Source: an uncultured Stomatobaculum sp.
GTDB taxonomy: Bacteria; Bacillota; Clostridia; Lachnospirales; Lachnospiraceae
DNA: 40,399 bases
Direction of reading: 5' to 3'
Assembly: GCF_937924975.1 (NCBI RefSeq)
Contig: NZ_CALEYG010000007.1
Location: forward strand, 1-40,399
The position numbers and the translations under genes were made by a program. Within the stretch, counting starts at the first letter, position 1. Every line of letters starts with the position of its first letter. Positions 17,662 to 25,608 of the stretch are shown here, in pieces. Below the pieces are notes generated by a model. It made no database searches. It saw nothing but the letters and a program-made list of their open reading frames with translations, and had not been told where the DNA came from.

Positions 17662-17920
17662 TCAGCTCTGTGAACTCCTTTTCCAACGCTGCATATACAC
17701 TGCTTGTGACCTGCTCGTGAAAGGCGCGGTTCAATCCGTTGGTTTTACGGCAACGCTGCAGGCAGGCGTTGTCCCGACAAAGGTAAGCTCCCCTGCCGTT
17801 CTTGCGACCGCTTGCATCCGGATGAATGCTGCCATCCGGTTCCCGTACAATCCGAATCAACTCCTTCTTGGGCTTTTTCGCGCCGCAGCCGATGCAGCTG
17901 CGCATCGTCTCCTGCTTCAC
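17636..17920 (-). CDS. rnpM: YlxR/DUF448 family RNase P modulator
   Basis: This 94-residue YlxR-family protein has the typical N-terminal MRSCIGCGAKKPKKELIR segment in which CxxC gives the family its name, then the GRGAYLC motif and the basic CLQRCRKTNGLNRAF segment. Proteins of this family, also called RnpM, are reported to bind the RNase P RNA and modulate its activity. The start is GTG at 17920 with a GGAGGAGG site within the end of nusA, three bases after the nusA stop. Operon position between nusA and rplGA is conserved. Confidence 0.93.
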   Translation of the reverse strand: MKQETMRSCIGCGAKKPKKELIRIVREPDGSIHPDASGRKNGRGAYLCRDNACLQRCRKTNGLNRAFHEQVTSSVYAALEKEFTELNDGPCESD

Positions 17921-17923
17921 GCG

Positions 17924-19102
17924 TCAGGCCTCCTCCTCACCGGGCTGCTCCTCGGCACTGTTTCCGGCATCTCCCGCCTGGTAGTCAATGCCGTACTCCT
18001 CGAAGAGGCCCTCTTCTCTCGCCTGCGTCTCTGACTTGATATCGATTTTATAGCCGGTCAGCTTCGCTGCGAGGCGTACATTCTGGCCTTCTTTGCCGAT
18101 TGCCAGCGAAAGCTGATAATCGGGGACGATGACAATCGCCTCTTTATCTTCTTCATCCGCAAGCACCAGAATGACCTTTGCCGGGCTCAGTGCATTTTCA
18201 ATCAGAAGTGCCGGATCATTGTCCCACTTGATGATATCTATCTTTTCGCCGTGTAATTCATCGACGACCGCGCTGACACGTGCATAGTTCACGCCGACGC
18301 AGGCGCCGACCGGATCCACGTTTTCATCGTTTGAGTAGACCGCCATCTTGGTTCTGGAACCCGCCTCGCGGGCAATTGCCTTGATCTCGACGGTACCGTC
18401 TTTGACCTCACTGACCTCCTGTTCAAAGAGGCAGCGCACCAGATCCGGATGAGTTCTCGAAACCGCAATGCGGGGTCCCTTCGGCGTGTCCTTGACTTCG
18501 ACCACATAGAGTTTAATGTAGTCGGTCGGATGGAATACCTCGCCCTTCACCTGCTCCGACTCCGGCAACACGGTATCGCATTTTCCGAGGCTGATAGAAA
18601 TGCCGTTGCCGTTGACATTCAGCCGCTGCACAATACCGGTCACCAGATTATGCTCTTTTTCAAAGTAATCGTTATAGATGACCTTCCGCTCTTCTTCGCG
18701 AATCTTTTGCAGAATCACATTCTTTGCGATACCGGTCGCGATGCGGCCAAACTCCTTCGATTTAATTTCAACCGGGACCACATCATCGACCTCGTAATGC
18801 GGATCGATCATCTTGGCATCGGCGAGGGAGATATACAGCGGTTTTTCATCCGCCCGTACCTTGGAAGGCAACTCCTCCACTACGATTTTTTTCTGGATTA
18901 CGCGATAACGGCAGCTGTCTCTGTCGATATAAACTTCCACATTGTCGGAAGTCCCGTAATTATTCTTGCAGGCACTGAGCAGAGAGTTCTGAATCGCCTC
19001 CAGCAGTGAGTCTTTGCTGATATTCTTCTCCTTTTCAAGGAGTTCAATCGCCTCTTTCAGCTCATTGCTACTCTCTACCGGCTCTTTACTTGTTTTTCTC
19101 AT
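17924..19102 (-). CDS. nusA: Transcription termination/antitermination protein NusA
   Basis: This 392-residue protein binds RNA polymerase and modulates pausing, termination and antitermination. The N-terminal domain (about 1-145, ELKEAIELLEKEKNISKDSLLEAI) is followed by an S1 domain (VTGIVQRLNVNGNGISISLG, about 150-215) and tandem KH domains (DPVGACVG and then LAIGKEGQNVRLAAKLTGYKIDI). The usual GVRGARV motif reads GVNYARV here, a small deviation. The acidic tail is normal for Bacillota, which lack the extra C-terminal repeats seen in Escherichia coli. The GGAGG site is about 14 bases from the ATG at 19102, so a slightly later start cannot be excluded. Confidence 0.95.
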   Translation of the reverse strand: MRKTSKEPVESSNELKEAIELLEKEKNISKDSLLEAIQNSLLSACKNNYGTSDNVEVYIDRDSCRYRVIQKKIVVEELPSKVRADEKPLYISLADAKMIDPHYEVDDVVPVEIKSKEFGRIATGIAKNVILQKIREEERKVIYNDYFEKEHNLVTGIVQRLNVNGNGISISLGKCDTVLPESEQVKGEVFHPTDYIKLYVVEVKDTPKGPRIAVSRTHPDLVRCLFEQEVSEVKDGTVEIKAIAREAGSRTKMAVYSNDENVDPVGACVGVNYARVSAVVDELHGEKIDIIKWDNDPALLIENALSPAKVILVLADEEDKEAIVIVPDYQLSLAIGKEGQNVRLAAKLTGYKIDIKSETQAREEGLFEEYGIDYQAGDAGNSAEEQPGEEEA

Positions 19103-19132
19103 GATCTTTGTCGTGTCCTCCGAATTTGCTCT

Positions 19133-19597
19133 TTAAAATTTGGGCGCAAGTCGTATGCCGGCAATCTCGCTGCGCTGAAAGGTTCTTTCTCCTTCTTCCG
19201 ACTGCAGTGTGACAGTTTCTGCCGTATGTCCGAGCAGCACACCCGAAAACTCTTTCTGACCGTTCAACGGCTTGAAGAGCTTCAACTCCACGTCCTTTCC
19301 CTGCTCTCGCACAAGGTCTTTTTCTTTCTTCAGACTCCTAGAAAGGCCCGGAGAGCTCACTTCCAGAATATACTCATCCGGAATAAAGTCTTCTCTGTCC
19401 AGCCAGGCGGAAACCGCGCGGCTGATTTCTGCGCAGTCTTCAATGCCGATACCGCCCGGCATATCACAGAGAATGCGCAAATACCATGTGCCCGCCTCCC
19501 TCACATAATCGACGTCCACCACTTCAAATTGTTTCTCACGTTGTAGTTCTGCGAGAAAATTCTCCGTACGCTCTACATAGCTCTCGCGCTTGCCCAA
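19133..19597 (-). CDS. rimP: Ribosome maturation factor RimP
   Basis: This 154-residue protein is needed for 30S subunit maturation. The N-terminal domain contains FEVVDVDYVREAGTWYLRI, then GIGIEDCAEISRAVSAWLD, and the hallmark YILEVSSPGLSRSL; the C-terminal SH3-like domain covers the last 65 residues. The start is a TTG at 19597 preceded by a strong AAAGGAGG site six bases away. It is the first gene of the rimP-nusA-infB cluster, as is usual. Confidence 0.94.
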   Translation of the reverse strand: MGKRESYVERTENFLAELQREKQFEVVDVDYVREAGTWYLRILCDMPGGIGIEDCAEISRAVSAWLDREDFIPDEYILEVSSPGLSRSLKKEKDLVREQGKDVELKLFKPLNGQKEFSGVLLGHTAETVTLQSEEGERTFQRSEIAGIRLAPKF

Positions 19598-19623
19598 AGA
19601 AGACCTCCTTTTTCAGTATGACA

Positions 19624-19652
19624 TAAAAAGTGTGGACCGCTCGGCCCACACT
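19624..19652 (-). terminator. Terminator between htpG and rimP
   Basis: Perfect 7-base arms (19629-19635 and 19646-19652, AGTGTGG/CCACACT) flank a GC-rich loop, and the minus-strand stem runs into TTTTT (19624-19628). It ends the htpG transcript or, if a promoter lies upstream of it, acts as an attenuator in the leader of the rimP operon. It ends 27 bases before the rimP start. Confidence 0.8.
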
Positions 19653-19687
19653 TCTGTCATTTACCTGTGTACATTGTAAACTGTAAC

Positions 19688-19722
19688 ACGTTTGCGTCTG
19701 AAACGCAAGAAAAAGCAAACGT
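19688..19722 (-). other. Mutually exclusive inverted repeats just after htpG
   Basis: The segment 19688-19697 can pair either with 19715-19722 (8 bases, ACGTTTGC/GCAAACGT) or with 19703-19708 (6 bases, TTGCGT/ACGCAA). The two pairings share bases, so they cannot form together. Combined with the terminator at 19624-19652 this has the layout of an attenuator, but a simple 3' structure of htpG mRNA is an equal possibility. Confidence 0.4.
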
Positions 19723-21813
19723 TTATTTTGTAAGTTCCTCCATCAGCGTATTGCTGCGCGCGATAAACGCATTCATACGATCCGGGCTTAAGCTGCCTTG
19801 CTGAATGCAGGCAAGGTCATAGAGCTGTTCGCAGAGCTGCTTCGTGAGCCCCTTGATCTTGGCCTTACGCTCGCCATTCCCGTTCGCTTCTCCGCTTTCG
19901 CCCGATGTCTCATTTCCGGCGGCTTCGGCTTTGTTACCGTCGCGTACCACAACCTGTTCCTGAAGGTACTGTACCAACGGATGCTTGCGGTTTAACACCA
20001 GTGTCCGCCCTGCTGTTCCGAACATGCCGTCACTGTCAGACATACCGTACTGCCGCATCATATCCTGCATACGTCTGGATTCCTCTGAGAGGGTGAGCAT
20101 CGCCGCAACTTCGGCATTCTTAAAGCTCTCCAGCTTCACTTGCAGAGTTGTCTCACCGATGGCTTTCTGCACCGCGGAAACAAGCGCTTTTTCTCTGGTT
20201 TCCTTCGCCTCATCCGCAGCCTCTTCTTTCTCACACAGTGCCTCGTTTAAATCCGCATCGATTCGAAGGAATTTTAAATCTTTATTTTTTGCTTCCAGGC
20301 TCTGAATAAACGGCATATCAATGGCATGCGGAAAAATAACCGCGTCTATATTTTGGCTCTTGAAAAGATCAATGTAGCTTCTCTGCTGCTTTTCATCCGT
20401 CACATAGAAAATACGGTTCGGGAAACGCGCCTCATTTTCCTTGAGACAATCTTCCAGAGTCAGATATTTCTTCTCGAGATTTTTGAAGAGCACCGCATCC
20501 TTCACCTTCTCCTCGAATTTTTCGTCCTTCAGACAGCCGTACTGTACAAACGGTGCAATGTCGTCCCAATACTTTTCATAGCTCTCTCGCTCGGTCTTAC
20601 ACATACCGGTCAGTTTTTCTGCGACCTTTTTTGTGATGTAAGCACTGATTTTCTTCACAAAGCCGTCGTTCTGAAGGGCGGAGCGCGATACATTGAGGGG
20701 CAAATCCGGGCAGTCGATAACTCCCTTTAAAAGCAACAGGAACTCCGGAATAACCTCTTTGATATTGTCCGCGATAAAGACCTGATTGTTGTAAAGCTTG
20801 ATTTTCCCCTCGGCAGCCTCATATTCGAGGTCAATGTGCGGGAAGTACAAAATGCCCTGGAGCCGGAACGGATAGTCCATATTCAGATGAATCCAGAAAA
20901 GTGGCTCCCGATAATCCTGAAACACCTTGCGGTAAAATGCTTCATACTCCTCTTTGCTCACCTCGTTCGGGTGTTTTCTCCAGAGCGGATTGGTGTCGTT
21001 GATCGGTTGCGGTCTCTTCTGAATTTTCAGCTGTTCCCGCGCCGGAGAGACTTCGACAATCTCTTTGTTTCCGTCTTCTCCTGTTTTTTCCTCTGTCTTA
21101 GCTTCTTCGACAATGGTCTCGAGGACCACATCGTCCTCTCGCCGGTCTGCCGGGTCAATCAATTCAGTTTCGGGAGCCGCATCGACATCGGTCAGATAAA
21201 TCGGAACGGGCATAAAACCGCAATACTTCTCGAGCACTTCCCGAAGACGCGCTTCGGAGGCAAACTCCTGACTTTCCTCCGCAAGATAAAGGGTAATCGC
21301 AGTCCCGTGTTCCTTTCGGGTACCGTTCGACATCCGATACTCGGTACCGCCGTCGGACTCCCAGTGCACCGCTGTTTCGTTCTCGCGATAAGACTTGGTC
21401 TCAATCACCACACGGTCGGCAACCATGAACGCGGAATAAAATCCGAGACCGAAATGTCCGATGATTTGATCTTCTGTTGCCTTGTCTTTGTAAGTCTCGA
21501 TAAAATCCTGTGCGCCCGAAAAAGCAATCTGGTTGATATACTTCTCCACTTCTTCGGCACTCATGCCAACACCGTTGTCAAGGAAACAGATACGCTTCTC
21601 CTTCGGGCTCACTTCCACCTGAATCTGATAGGTCTCATTCTCCGGTGTCCGGTACTCTCCCATCAGTGCAAGCTTCTTTAATTTGGTTACGGCATCACAG
21701 CCGTTTGAGACCAGCTCTCTCACAAAAATGTCATGATCGGAATAGAGCCACTTTTTAATAATCGGAAAAAGGTTGTCACTGTGAATCGATAAACTTCCCT
21801 GTTTGTTTTCCAT
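19723..21813 (-). CDS. htpG: Chaperone protein HtpG (Hsp90)
   Basis: This 696-residue ATP-dependent chaperone acts in the cytosol on late folding intermediates. The N-terminal GHKL ATPase domain has FVRELVSNGCDAVTKL, DNGVGM and GHFGLGFYSAFMV, the three ATP-site motifs. The middle and dimerisation domains follow. It is longer than the Escherichia coli protein (about 624 residues), largely owing to charged stretches between the N-terminal and middle domains (EEAKTEEKTGEDGNK) and a Gly/Glu/Asn-rich segment near the C terminus. The ATG at 21813 was preferred over the GTG at 21822 because of spacing from the GGCGGG site. It has its own consensus promoter and is monocistronic. Confidence 0.96.
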   Translation of the reverse strand: MENKQGSLSIHSDNLFPIIKKWLYSDHDIFVRELVSNGCDAVTKLKKLALMGEYRTPENETYQIQVEVSPKEKRICFLDNGVGMSAEEVEKYINQIAFSGAQDFIETYKDKATEDQIIGHFGLGFYSAFMVADRVVIETKSYRENETAVHWESDGGTEYRMSNGTRKEHGTAITLYLAEESQEFASEARLREVLEKYCGFMPVPIYLTDVDAAPETELIDPADRREDDVVLETIVEEAKTEEKTGEDGNKEIVEVSPAREQLKIQKRPQPINDTNPLWRKHPNEVSKEEYEAFYRKVFQDYREPLFWIHLNMDYPFRLQGILYFPHIDLEYEAAEGKIKLYNNQVFIADNIKEVIPEFLLLLKGVIDCPDLPLNVSRSALQNDGFVKKISAYITKKVAEKLTGMCKTERESYEKYWDDIAPFVQYGCLKDEKFEEKVKDAVLFKNLEKKYLTLEDCLKENEARFPNRIFYVTDEKQQRSYIDLFKSQNIDAVIFPHAIDMPFIQSLEAKNKDLKFLRIDADLNEALCEKEEAADEAKETREKALVSAVQKAIGETTLQVKLESFKNAEVAAMLTLSEESRRMQDMMRQYGMSDSDGMFGTAGRTLVLNRKHPLVQYLQEQVVVRDGNKAEAAGNETSGESGEANGNGERKAKIKGLTKQLCEQLYDLACIQQGSLSPDRMNAFIARSNTLMEELTK

Positions 21814-21842
21814 TTGTATCACCCGCCTTTACTTTTGCATCT

Positions 21843-21870
21843 ATTATACTACACATAGAACACATGTCAA
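21843..21870 (-). promoter_or_regulatory. Consensus sigma-A promoter of htpG
   Basis: Both elements match consensus exactly: TTGACA (21865-21870) and TATAAT (21843-21848), 16 bases apart. No CIRCE inverted repeat or CtsR heptad is visible nearby, so the basis of any heat control is not apparent. Confidence 0.85.
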
Positions 21871-21906
21871 CGAAAAAAGAGGAGAAACTCGCGCTTCTCC
21901 TCTTTT
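21871..21906 (-). terminator. Terminator of the HPr-like gene
   Basis: Twelve-base perfect arms (21875-21886 and 21895-21906) rich in AGGAG, with a short GCGC loop and six T residues on the minus-strand 3' side. It lies 7 bases past the stop of the HPr-like gene. Confidence 0.85.
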
Positions 21907-21912
21907 CCGTAC

Positions 21913-22161
21913 TTATGCCGCGTCGTGTGTCTGAGCTGCAAATTTTGCAAGAACCTTTTCAAATTCTGCATTCTCGCCTTCACTGTCATATTGTACACGT
22001 AATATCTGATTCAGATCCATTCCCATAAGACCCAGGAAGGACTTGCCGTCAACACAAACATGGTTGTAACAGACATCAATCTCAAAAGAGCAGTTTTCAG
22101 CAGCTCTGACAAACATCTTGATATCCGCAACCGAGTTTAACTTGATGCGTTTCTCTTGCAT
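21913..22161 (-). CDS. HPr-like protein lacking the active-site histidine
   Basis: This 82-residue protein aligns over its whole length with the PTS phosphocarrier HPr. The regulatory serine region is kept (DGKSFLGLMGMDL, Ser41 from the ATG), as is the FVRAAENCSFEIDV strand-helix. The histidine that accepts phosphate from enzyme I in HPr (His15 in the HARPA motif) is not present; by counting back from the serine, a Ser stands in its place and the Arg is Ala. It therefore cannot carry phosphate in the PTS, but may act like Crh of Bacillus, whose histidine is also replaced and which acts as a CcpA co-effector. The ATG at 22161 follows AGGAGG by six bases; a TTG six bases upstream is less likely. 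It is monocistronic with its own promoter and terminator. Confidence 0.8.
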   Translation of the reverse strand: MQEKRIKLNSVADIKMFVRAAENCSFEIDVCYNHVCVDGKSFLGLMGMDLNQILRVQYDSEGENAEFEKVLAKFAAQTHDAA

Positions 22162-22180
22162 TCCCAACCTCCTATCAAGT

Positions 22181-22205
22181 AATCCTAGGAACGTTTCCTA
22201 AGATT
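22181..22205. promoter_or_regulatory. 25-bp near-perfect palindrome, candidate operator
   Basis: Ten of 12 base pairs match around a centre at 22193. It begins about 7 bases after the -10 element of the HPr-like gene, so it overlaps the start of transcription and would sit at the 5' end of the mRNA. It may be a repressor operator or a protective 5' hairpin. I do not recognise the motif. Confidence 0.55.
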
Positions 22206-22211
22206 GGGTGC

Positions 22212-22240
22212 ATAATAGCACACAGTATTTCTCAATGCAA
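22212..22240 (-). promoter_or_regulatory. Promoter of the HPr-like gene
   Basis: TTGCAT (22235-22240) and TATTAT (22212-22217) are 17 bases apart on the minus strand. The palindrome at 22181-22205 lies immediately downstream. Confidence 0.7.
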
Positions 22241-22274
22241 GCAAAAAATTATGAACACCTTGTGAACTCTGAGG

Positions 22275-23720
22275 TTATTGTGTACTCTCTTCCGAAGCCG
22301 CGGCAGTTTCCTCTGCTGTCTCGACGCCCGGTCCCCGGTCCTCTTCCGATTCGAATGCTGTGACTTCTTTTGCCTTTCGGATAATACTGCCGGAACCGCC
22401 GCGCGGCGTCGCTTTTACCCCGGAACTCTGCGTTGCCGCAGTGGTGCTCTCTACAGCTGTTTCGCCCTCGGACATCTGCGTTTCTTCCGCATTTGCCGGA
22501 ACATCCGTCTCTGTTCTCACCGCTTCGGTATTCACCTCGGCATTCGCCGCGCTCGCCACTGCCATCAGCGTCTTCGGCTCTTCGTACTTTGTATTTGAAA
22601 CCAGGAACGATACGCCGTGCACATAGTGCGCATAGTAGGCCTCGGCATACGGAATACGCACATGACTCATAGAAAGATCCGAAAGATTATAGCGCTCCCA
22701 GCGTATGCCCCATTCAATAGCGGCAGCGGCCGGGGAACTCCAGTTGGTTTTTGCATAGCGAGACACGAATTCGTGCTCTCCGGGCTCCTGCAGCAGAAAC
22801 TCAAGCTGCGTGATTAAATCATCATAAGGCTTCCCGTGGTCGCGACAATATGCTTCCAGACGTTCACGGCGGTCAAAGCTCCATTGTCCGAGGCCATATC
22901 CGTAGTGCGTTCCGGCTTCCTCCAGCGCAGGATTAATGCCGCTCTCCTGTTGGAAATTACCGAGTAGACCTGCAACGGAACTCTCGGTCCATCCGCGCGC
23001 CTTTAGATAGCTCCGGATCACATCCGCTGTCCCAAGATTCAGATAGAGCTGATGTGCGCCGTCGTTTTCATAGGTGAAGCCCTCGAAACGAGAACCGGGT
23101 GCCGCCACCAGATAGCCGTTTGCATCCACATAGTAAGAATCCGGCGTCATGCGGTCCTTTAAGATACGACCGGCTGCATCGACATAGCACCAATTCGCAC
23201 CTTCCTGAACCCAAGTATCCCGGTATAGTGCGCCGTCCGGCGCAGCATAGTATTCCCGATCTCCCTGATAAAAGCGCCCTATGCTCATTGCACCGTCCTG
23301 CTCCAGGTGATAGCGTGAACTTCCGAGCTGGAGAAACTCACCGTATTCCATGATACCTGCGGCATTCAGATAATAATAGCGGTGATCGGCTCCGAGAATC
23401 CACTTTCCTTTCTCTCGTTCACCCGCTGCATTGAGATAAACCCATCCGGCCTGATCCTGTTTCCAACCGGTGGTAACTGCGCTGAGCAGAATCGCCGACG
23501 CGCTCGGTGTCTCGCTGTCCGGAGTGATTATTTGAACAGCCGATGTTGCGCGTCGAGCCTCCTCTTCCGCCCGTTTCCGGATGTCACGTTCCGACGTTTC
23601 GCAGAGTTTGCGCACGCCAAAGGGCAAAACCAGAAAGACGCCGACCAAGCAAGATAAAGCCAGGGTGCGGCGATGCTGTTCCAAATGATTTTGAACCCAT
23701 ACTTTGATATCTTCTCTCAT
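22275..23720 (-). CDS. Membrane-anchored lysozyme-like protein with cell-wall-binding repeats
   Basis: The 481-residue protein has an uncleaved signal anchor (hydrophobic 18-36), a short coiled charged stretch (40-57), then about five cell-wall-binding-type repeats between 85 and 205, each with paired aromatic residues and a Gly (GWVYLNAAG, RYYYLNAAG, YYVDANGYL). Residues about 232-370 match the phage tail lysozyme family (VAGLLGNFQQESGINP and YGYGLGQW), in which E259 is the likely catalytic acid. The C-terminal 110 residues are a Thr/Glu/Ala-rich tail. It probably cleaves or remodels peptidoglycan outside the membrane. The start follows an AAAGGGA site; upstream in-frame codons lack a ribosome site. 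The neighbours are unrelated, so it is likely monocistronic. Confidence 0.85.
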   Translation of the reverse strand: MREDIKVWVQNHLEQHRRTLALSCLVGVFLVLPFGVRKLCETSERDIRKRAEEEARRATSAVQIITPDSETPSASAILLSAVTTGWKQDQAGWVYLNAAGEREKGKWILGADHRYYYLNAAGIMEYGEFLQLGSSRYHLEQDGAMSIGRFYQGDREYYAAPDGALYRDTWVQEGANWCYVDAAGRILKDRMTPDSYYVDANGYLVAAPGSRFEGFTYENDGAHQLYLNLGTADVIRSYLKARGWTESSVAGLLGNFQQESGINPALEEAGTHYGYGLGQWSFDRRERLEAYCRDHGKPYDDLITQLEFLLQEPGEHEFVSRYAKTNWSSPAAAAIEWGIRWERYNLSDLSMSHVRIPYAEAYYAHYVHGVSFLVSNTKYEEPKTLMAVASAANAEVNTEAVRTETDVPANAEETQMSEGETAVESTTAATQSSGVKATPRGGSGSIIRKAKEVTAFESEEDRGPGVETAEETAAASEESTQ

Positions 23721-24052
23721 AGTCCCTTTCTCGTACCTCAATACTTCGACAAGATGCAGGATGCGGGAGTAGTATGTCATTCGCATTTTTGCTTTGCAAG
23801 ACAGGCGCCGCTTTTTTAAGAATTTGTTGCAAAAATATGGCGTCAAAATATCTGGCGTGTTTGGATTCTAATTCCGCTGCCGTTTGCATAGACTTGGCAA
23901 TATTACTCTTTTACGCCTATAATTTCAAGCTTTTTCATATATTTTTTCAGATTCGTCACTGACTTTCTTATCTAGTATTGTTAAAATCACGAAACCATAC
24001 TGACAGCCGCGTATTATGACGCAAAATATGCGTATATTGCTTCACAAACAAC
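23721..24052 (-). other. Long gene-free stretch upstream of the lysozyme-like gene
   Basis: This stretch holds the promoter candidate at 23900-23928 and a leader of about 170 bases. In the leader a short open frame starting at an ATG at 23889 reads a plausible helical sequence (AAELESKHARYFDAI) before running, out of frame, into the lysozyme gene. It has no ribosome site, and I regard it as unproven. The part near 24000-24050 is AT-rich with alternating GCGTAT/ATGCGTAT copies; I see no gene in it. Confidence 0.45.
23900..23928 (-). promoter_or_regulatory. Probable promoter of the lysozyme-like gene
   Basis: TTGAAA (23923-23928) and TAATAT (23900-23905) are separated by 17 bases on the minus strand. 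This predicts a long 5' leader of about 170 bases before the ATG at 23720. Confidence 0.55.
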
Positions 24053-24086
24053 AAAAAAGCGACAGACATAACTGCCTGTCGCTTTT
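24053..24086 (-). terminator. Terminator downstream of tRNA-Trp
   Basis: Eleven-base arms (24055-24065 and 24076-24086, built around GCGACAG/CTGTCGC) with a run of six T residues on the minus strand. It begins four bases past the tRNA discriminator base. Confidence 0.9.
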
Positions 24087-24089
24087 GCG

Positions 24090-24160
24090 CAGAGGAAGAG
24101 AGGCTCGAACTCCCGTCTTCGGTTTTGGAGACCAACGTTCTACCACTGAACTATTCCTCT
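24090..24160 (-). tRNA. trnW: tRNA-Trp (anticodon CCA)
   Basis: The 71-base sequence folds as a cloverleaf: acceptor arms AGAGGAA and TTCCTCT with discriminator G, D stem GTTC/GAAC, anticodon stem TTGGT/ACCGA with loop CTCCAAA (anticodon CCA), a 4-base variable loop and T arm GGGAG-TTCGAGC-CTCTC. The 3' CCA is not encoded. It has its own promoter and terminator. Confidence 0.96.
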
Positions 24161-24193
24161 GTGTCCAAGAGCATACTCTTAAGCACAGAAGCT

Positions 24194-24222
24194 ATTATAG
24201 CCGGTCTGTTTCTCTGCGTCAA
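24194..24222 (-). promoter_or_regulatory. Promoter of tRNA-Trp
   Basis: TTGACG (24217-24222) and TATAAT (24194-24199) are 17 bases apart, about 34 bases before the tRNA. It lies directly after the radA stop; no clear terminator for radA is visible, so readthrough into the tRNA is possible. Confidence 0.85.
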
Positions 24223-24243
24223 GCATTTTCGAATAAAATCTGT

Positions 24244-25608
24244 TCAAAAAAGCAAGTGCATAGCTTCCTGAATGCTGGAGACACCGCAGCAAGCAATGTC
24301 TCCGACGCCGCGACACTTTTCCGCATTAGACTTGGGCAGAATACAGTGGGTAAATCCAAGCTTTGCCGCCTCACGGACACGATACTCCGCGAGCGGGACC
24401 GCTCTCACCTCGCCAGATAGCCCGACCTCTCCGAAGATCACGGTATCTGCCGCTACCGCTTTGTCCCGGAAGGAAGAAATCATCGCAATGACGGCCGCTA
24501 AATCCACGGCCGGTTCATTCATCCGCATACCTCCCGCTATATTTACATAAGCATCGTAGCGCGACAGCGGCAAGCGACAGCGCTTCTCCAGTACCGCCAT
24601 CAGGAGATTCACGCGATTATAATCGATTCCCGCCGCTGTGCGGCGCGGCATACCGAATGCGCTCTCTGTCACAAGCGCCTGGACTTCCAGCAAAATGGGG
24701 CGGCTTCCCTCCAGCGAGCAGGCGACAACAGCGCCGCTCGCACCGAGTGGCCGTCCCTCCAGCATATAGGCAGAAGGATTTTTTACCTCCTCTAGTCCGC
24801 GCTCCGTCATTTCGAAGACACCAATTTCGTTTGTCGATCCAAAGCGATTCTTGACCGCGCGCAGAATCCGGTAGGAAGAACTCTTTTCGCCCTCAAAGTA
24901 TAAAACGGTATCCACCATATGCTCTAATACTCTGGGCCCCGCTACCTGTCCTTCTTTTGTCACGTGTCCGACAATAAAAATCGCAATTCCGCTCCCCTTC
25001 GCGAGTTGCATCAAAGCGTTCGTAGATTCTCTGACCTGGCTCACCGATCCCGGCGCCGCACTGATATCGTCACAGTACATGGTTTGAATGGAGTCAATGA
25101 TTGCAATATCCGGTTTTTCACGAAGCAGGACTTCACGGATGGAATCCAGGTTCGTCTCGCTGAGAAAACGGAGATCACCTTCCAGAGCACGGAGACGTTC
25201 CGCCCGAAGTTTGATCTGCCTAAGCGATTCCTCACCGGAAATATAGAGCACCCTTTTGCCGAGTACCGCAAAGTTTCTGCAAACCTGCAGGAGAATGGTC
25301 GATTTACCGATGCCGGGATCACCGCCGATAAGAACCAGAGAGCCCTCTACGGTGCCGCCGCCGAGTACACGATTTAATTCCGAAAACCCCGTGTCAATCC
25401 GACACTCCGCTGTTGCATCGATTTCGCGAAGATCCACCGGCTTTAAGTTGACGGCGTGTGCGGCCTGTGATTTGGCACGCAGCTTTTCTTTCGGCGCTGT
25501 CGGCTCTTCTACCAAAGTATTCCACGCCTTACAGGCGGGGCACTGCCCCGCCCACTTTGGCGATTCGTAACCGCATTCCGTACAAAAGTAAGCTGTGCTT
25601 CGCTTCAA
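24244..25608 (-). CDS. radA: DNA repair protein RadA
   Basis: This 454-residue RecA-like ATPase promotes branch migration in recombinational repair. It has the N-terminal zinc finger (C9, C12, C23, C26), the Walker A motif GGDPGIGKST near residue 95, a Walker B strand IAIIDSIQT, the KNRFGST motif specific to RadA, and a C-terminal Lon-protease-like domain. The start is TTG at 25608 overlapping the clpC stop as TTGA, with AAGGAG upstream inside clpC. radA after clpC is the standard order in Bacillota. Confidence 0.96.
   Translation of the reverse strand: MKRSTAYFCTECGYESPKWAGQCPACKAWNTLVEEPTAPKEKLRAKSQAAHAVNLKPVDLREIDATAECRIDTGFSELNRVLGGGTVEGSLVLIGGDPGIGKSTILLQVCRNFAVLGKRVLYISGEESLRQIKLRAERLRALEGDLRFLSETNLDSIREVLLREKPDIAIIDSIQTMYCDDISAAPGSVSQVRESTNALMQLAKGSGIAIFIVGHVTKEGQVAGPRVLEHMVDTVLYFEGEKSSSYRILRAVKNRFGSTNEIGVFEMTERGLEEVKNPSAYMLEGRPLGASGAVVACSLEGSRPILLEVQALVTESAFGMPRRTAAGIDYNRVNLLMAVLEKRCRLPLSRYDAYVNIAGGMRMNEPAVDLAAVIAMISSFRDKAVAADTVIFGEVGLSGEVRAVPLAEYRVREAAKLGFTHCILPKSNAEKCRGVGDIACCGVSSIQEAMHLLF

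Noticed and set aside
21823..21912. CIRCE or CtsR operator at htpG.
   Set aside because: Neither the CIRCE inverted repeat nor tandem CtsR heptads can be read around the promoter; the palindromic segment there is a terminator of the neighbouring gene.
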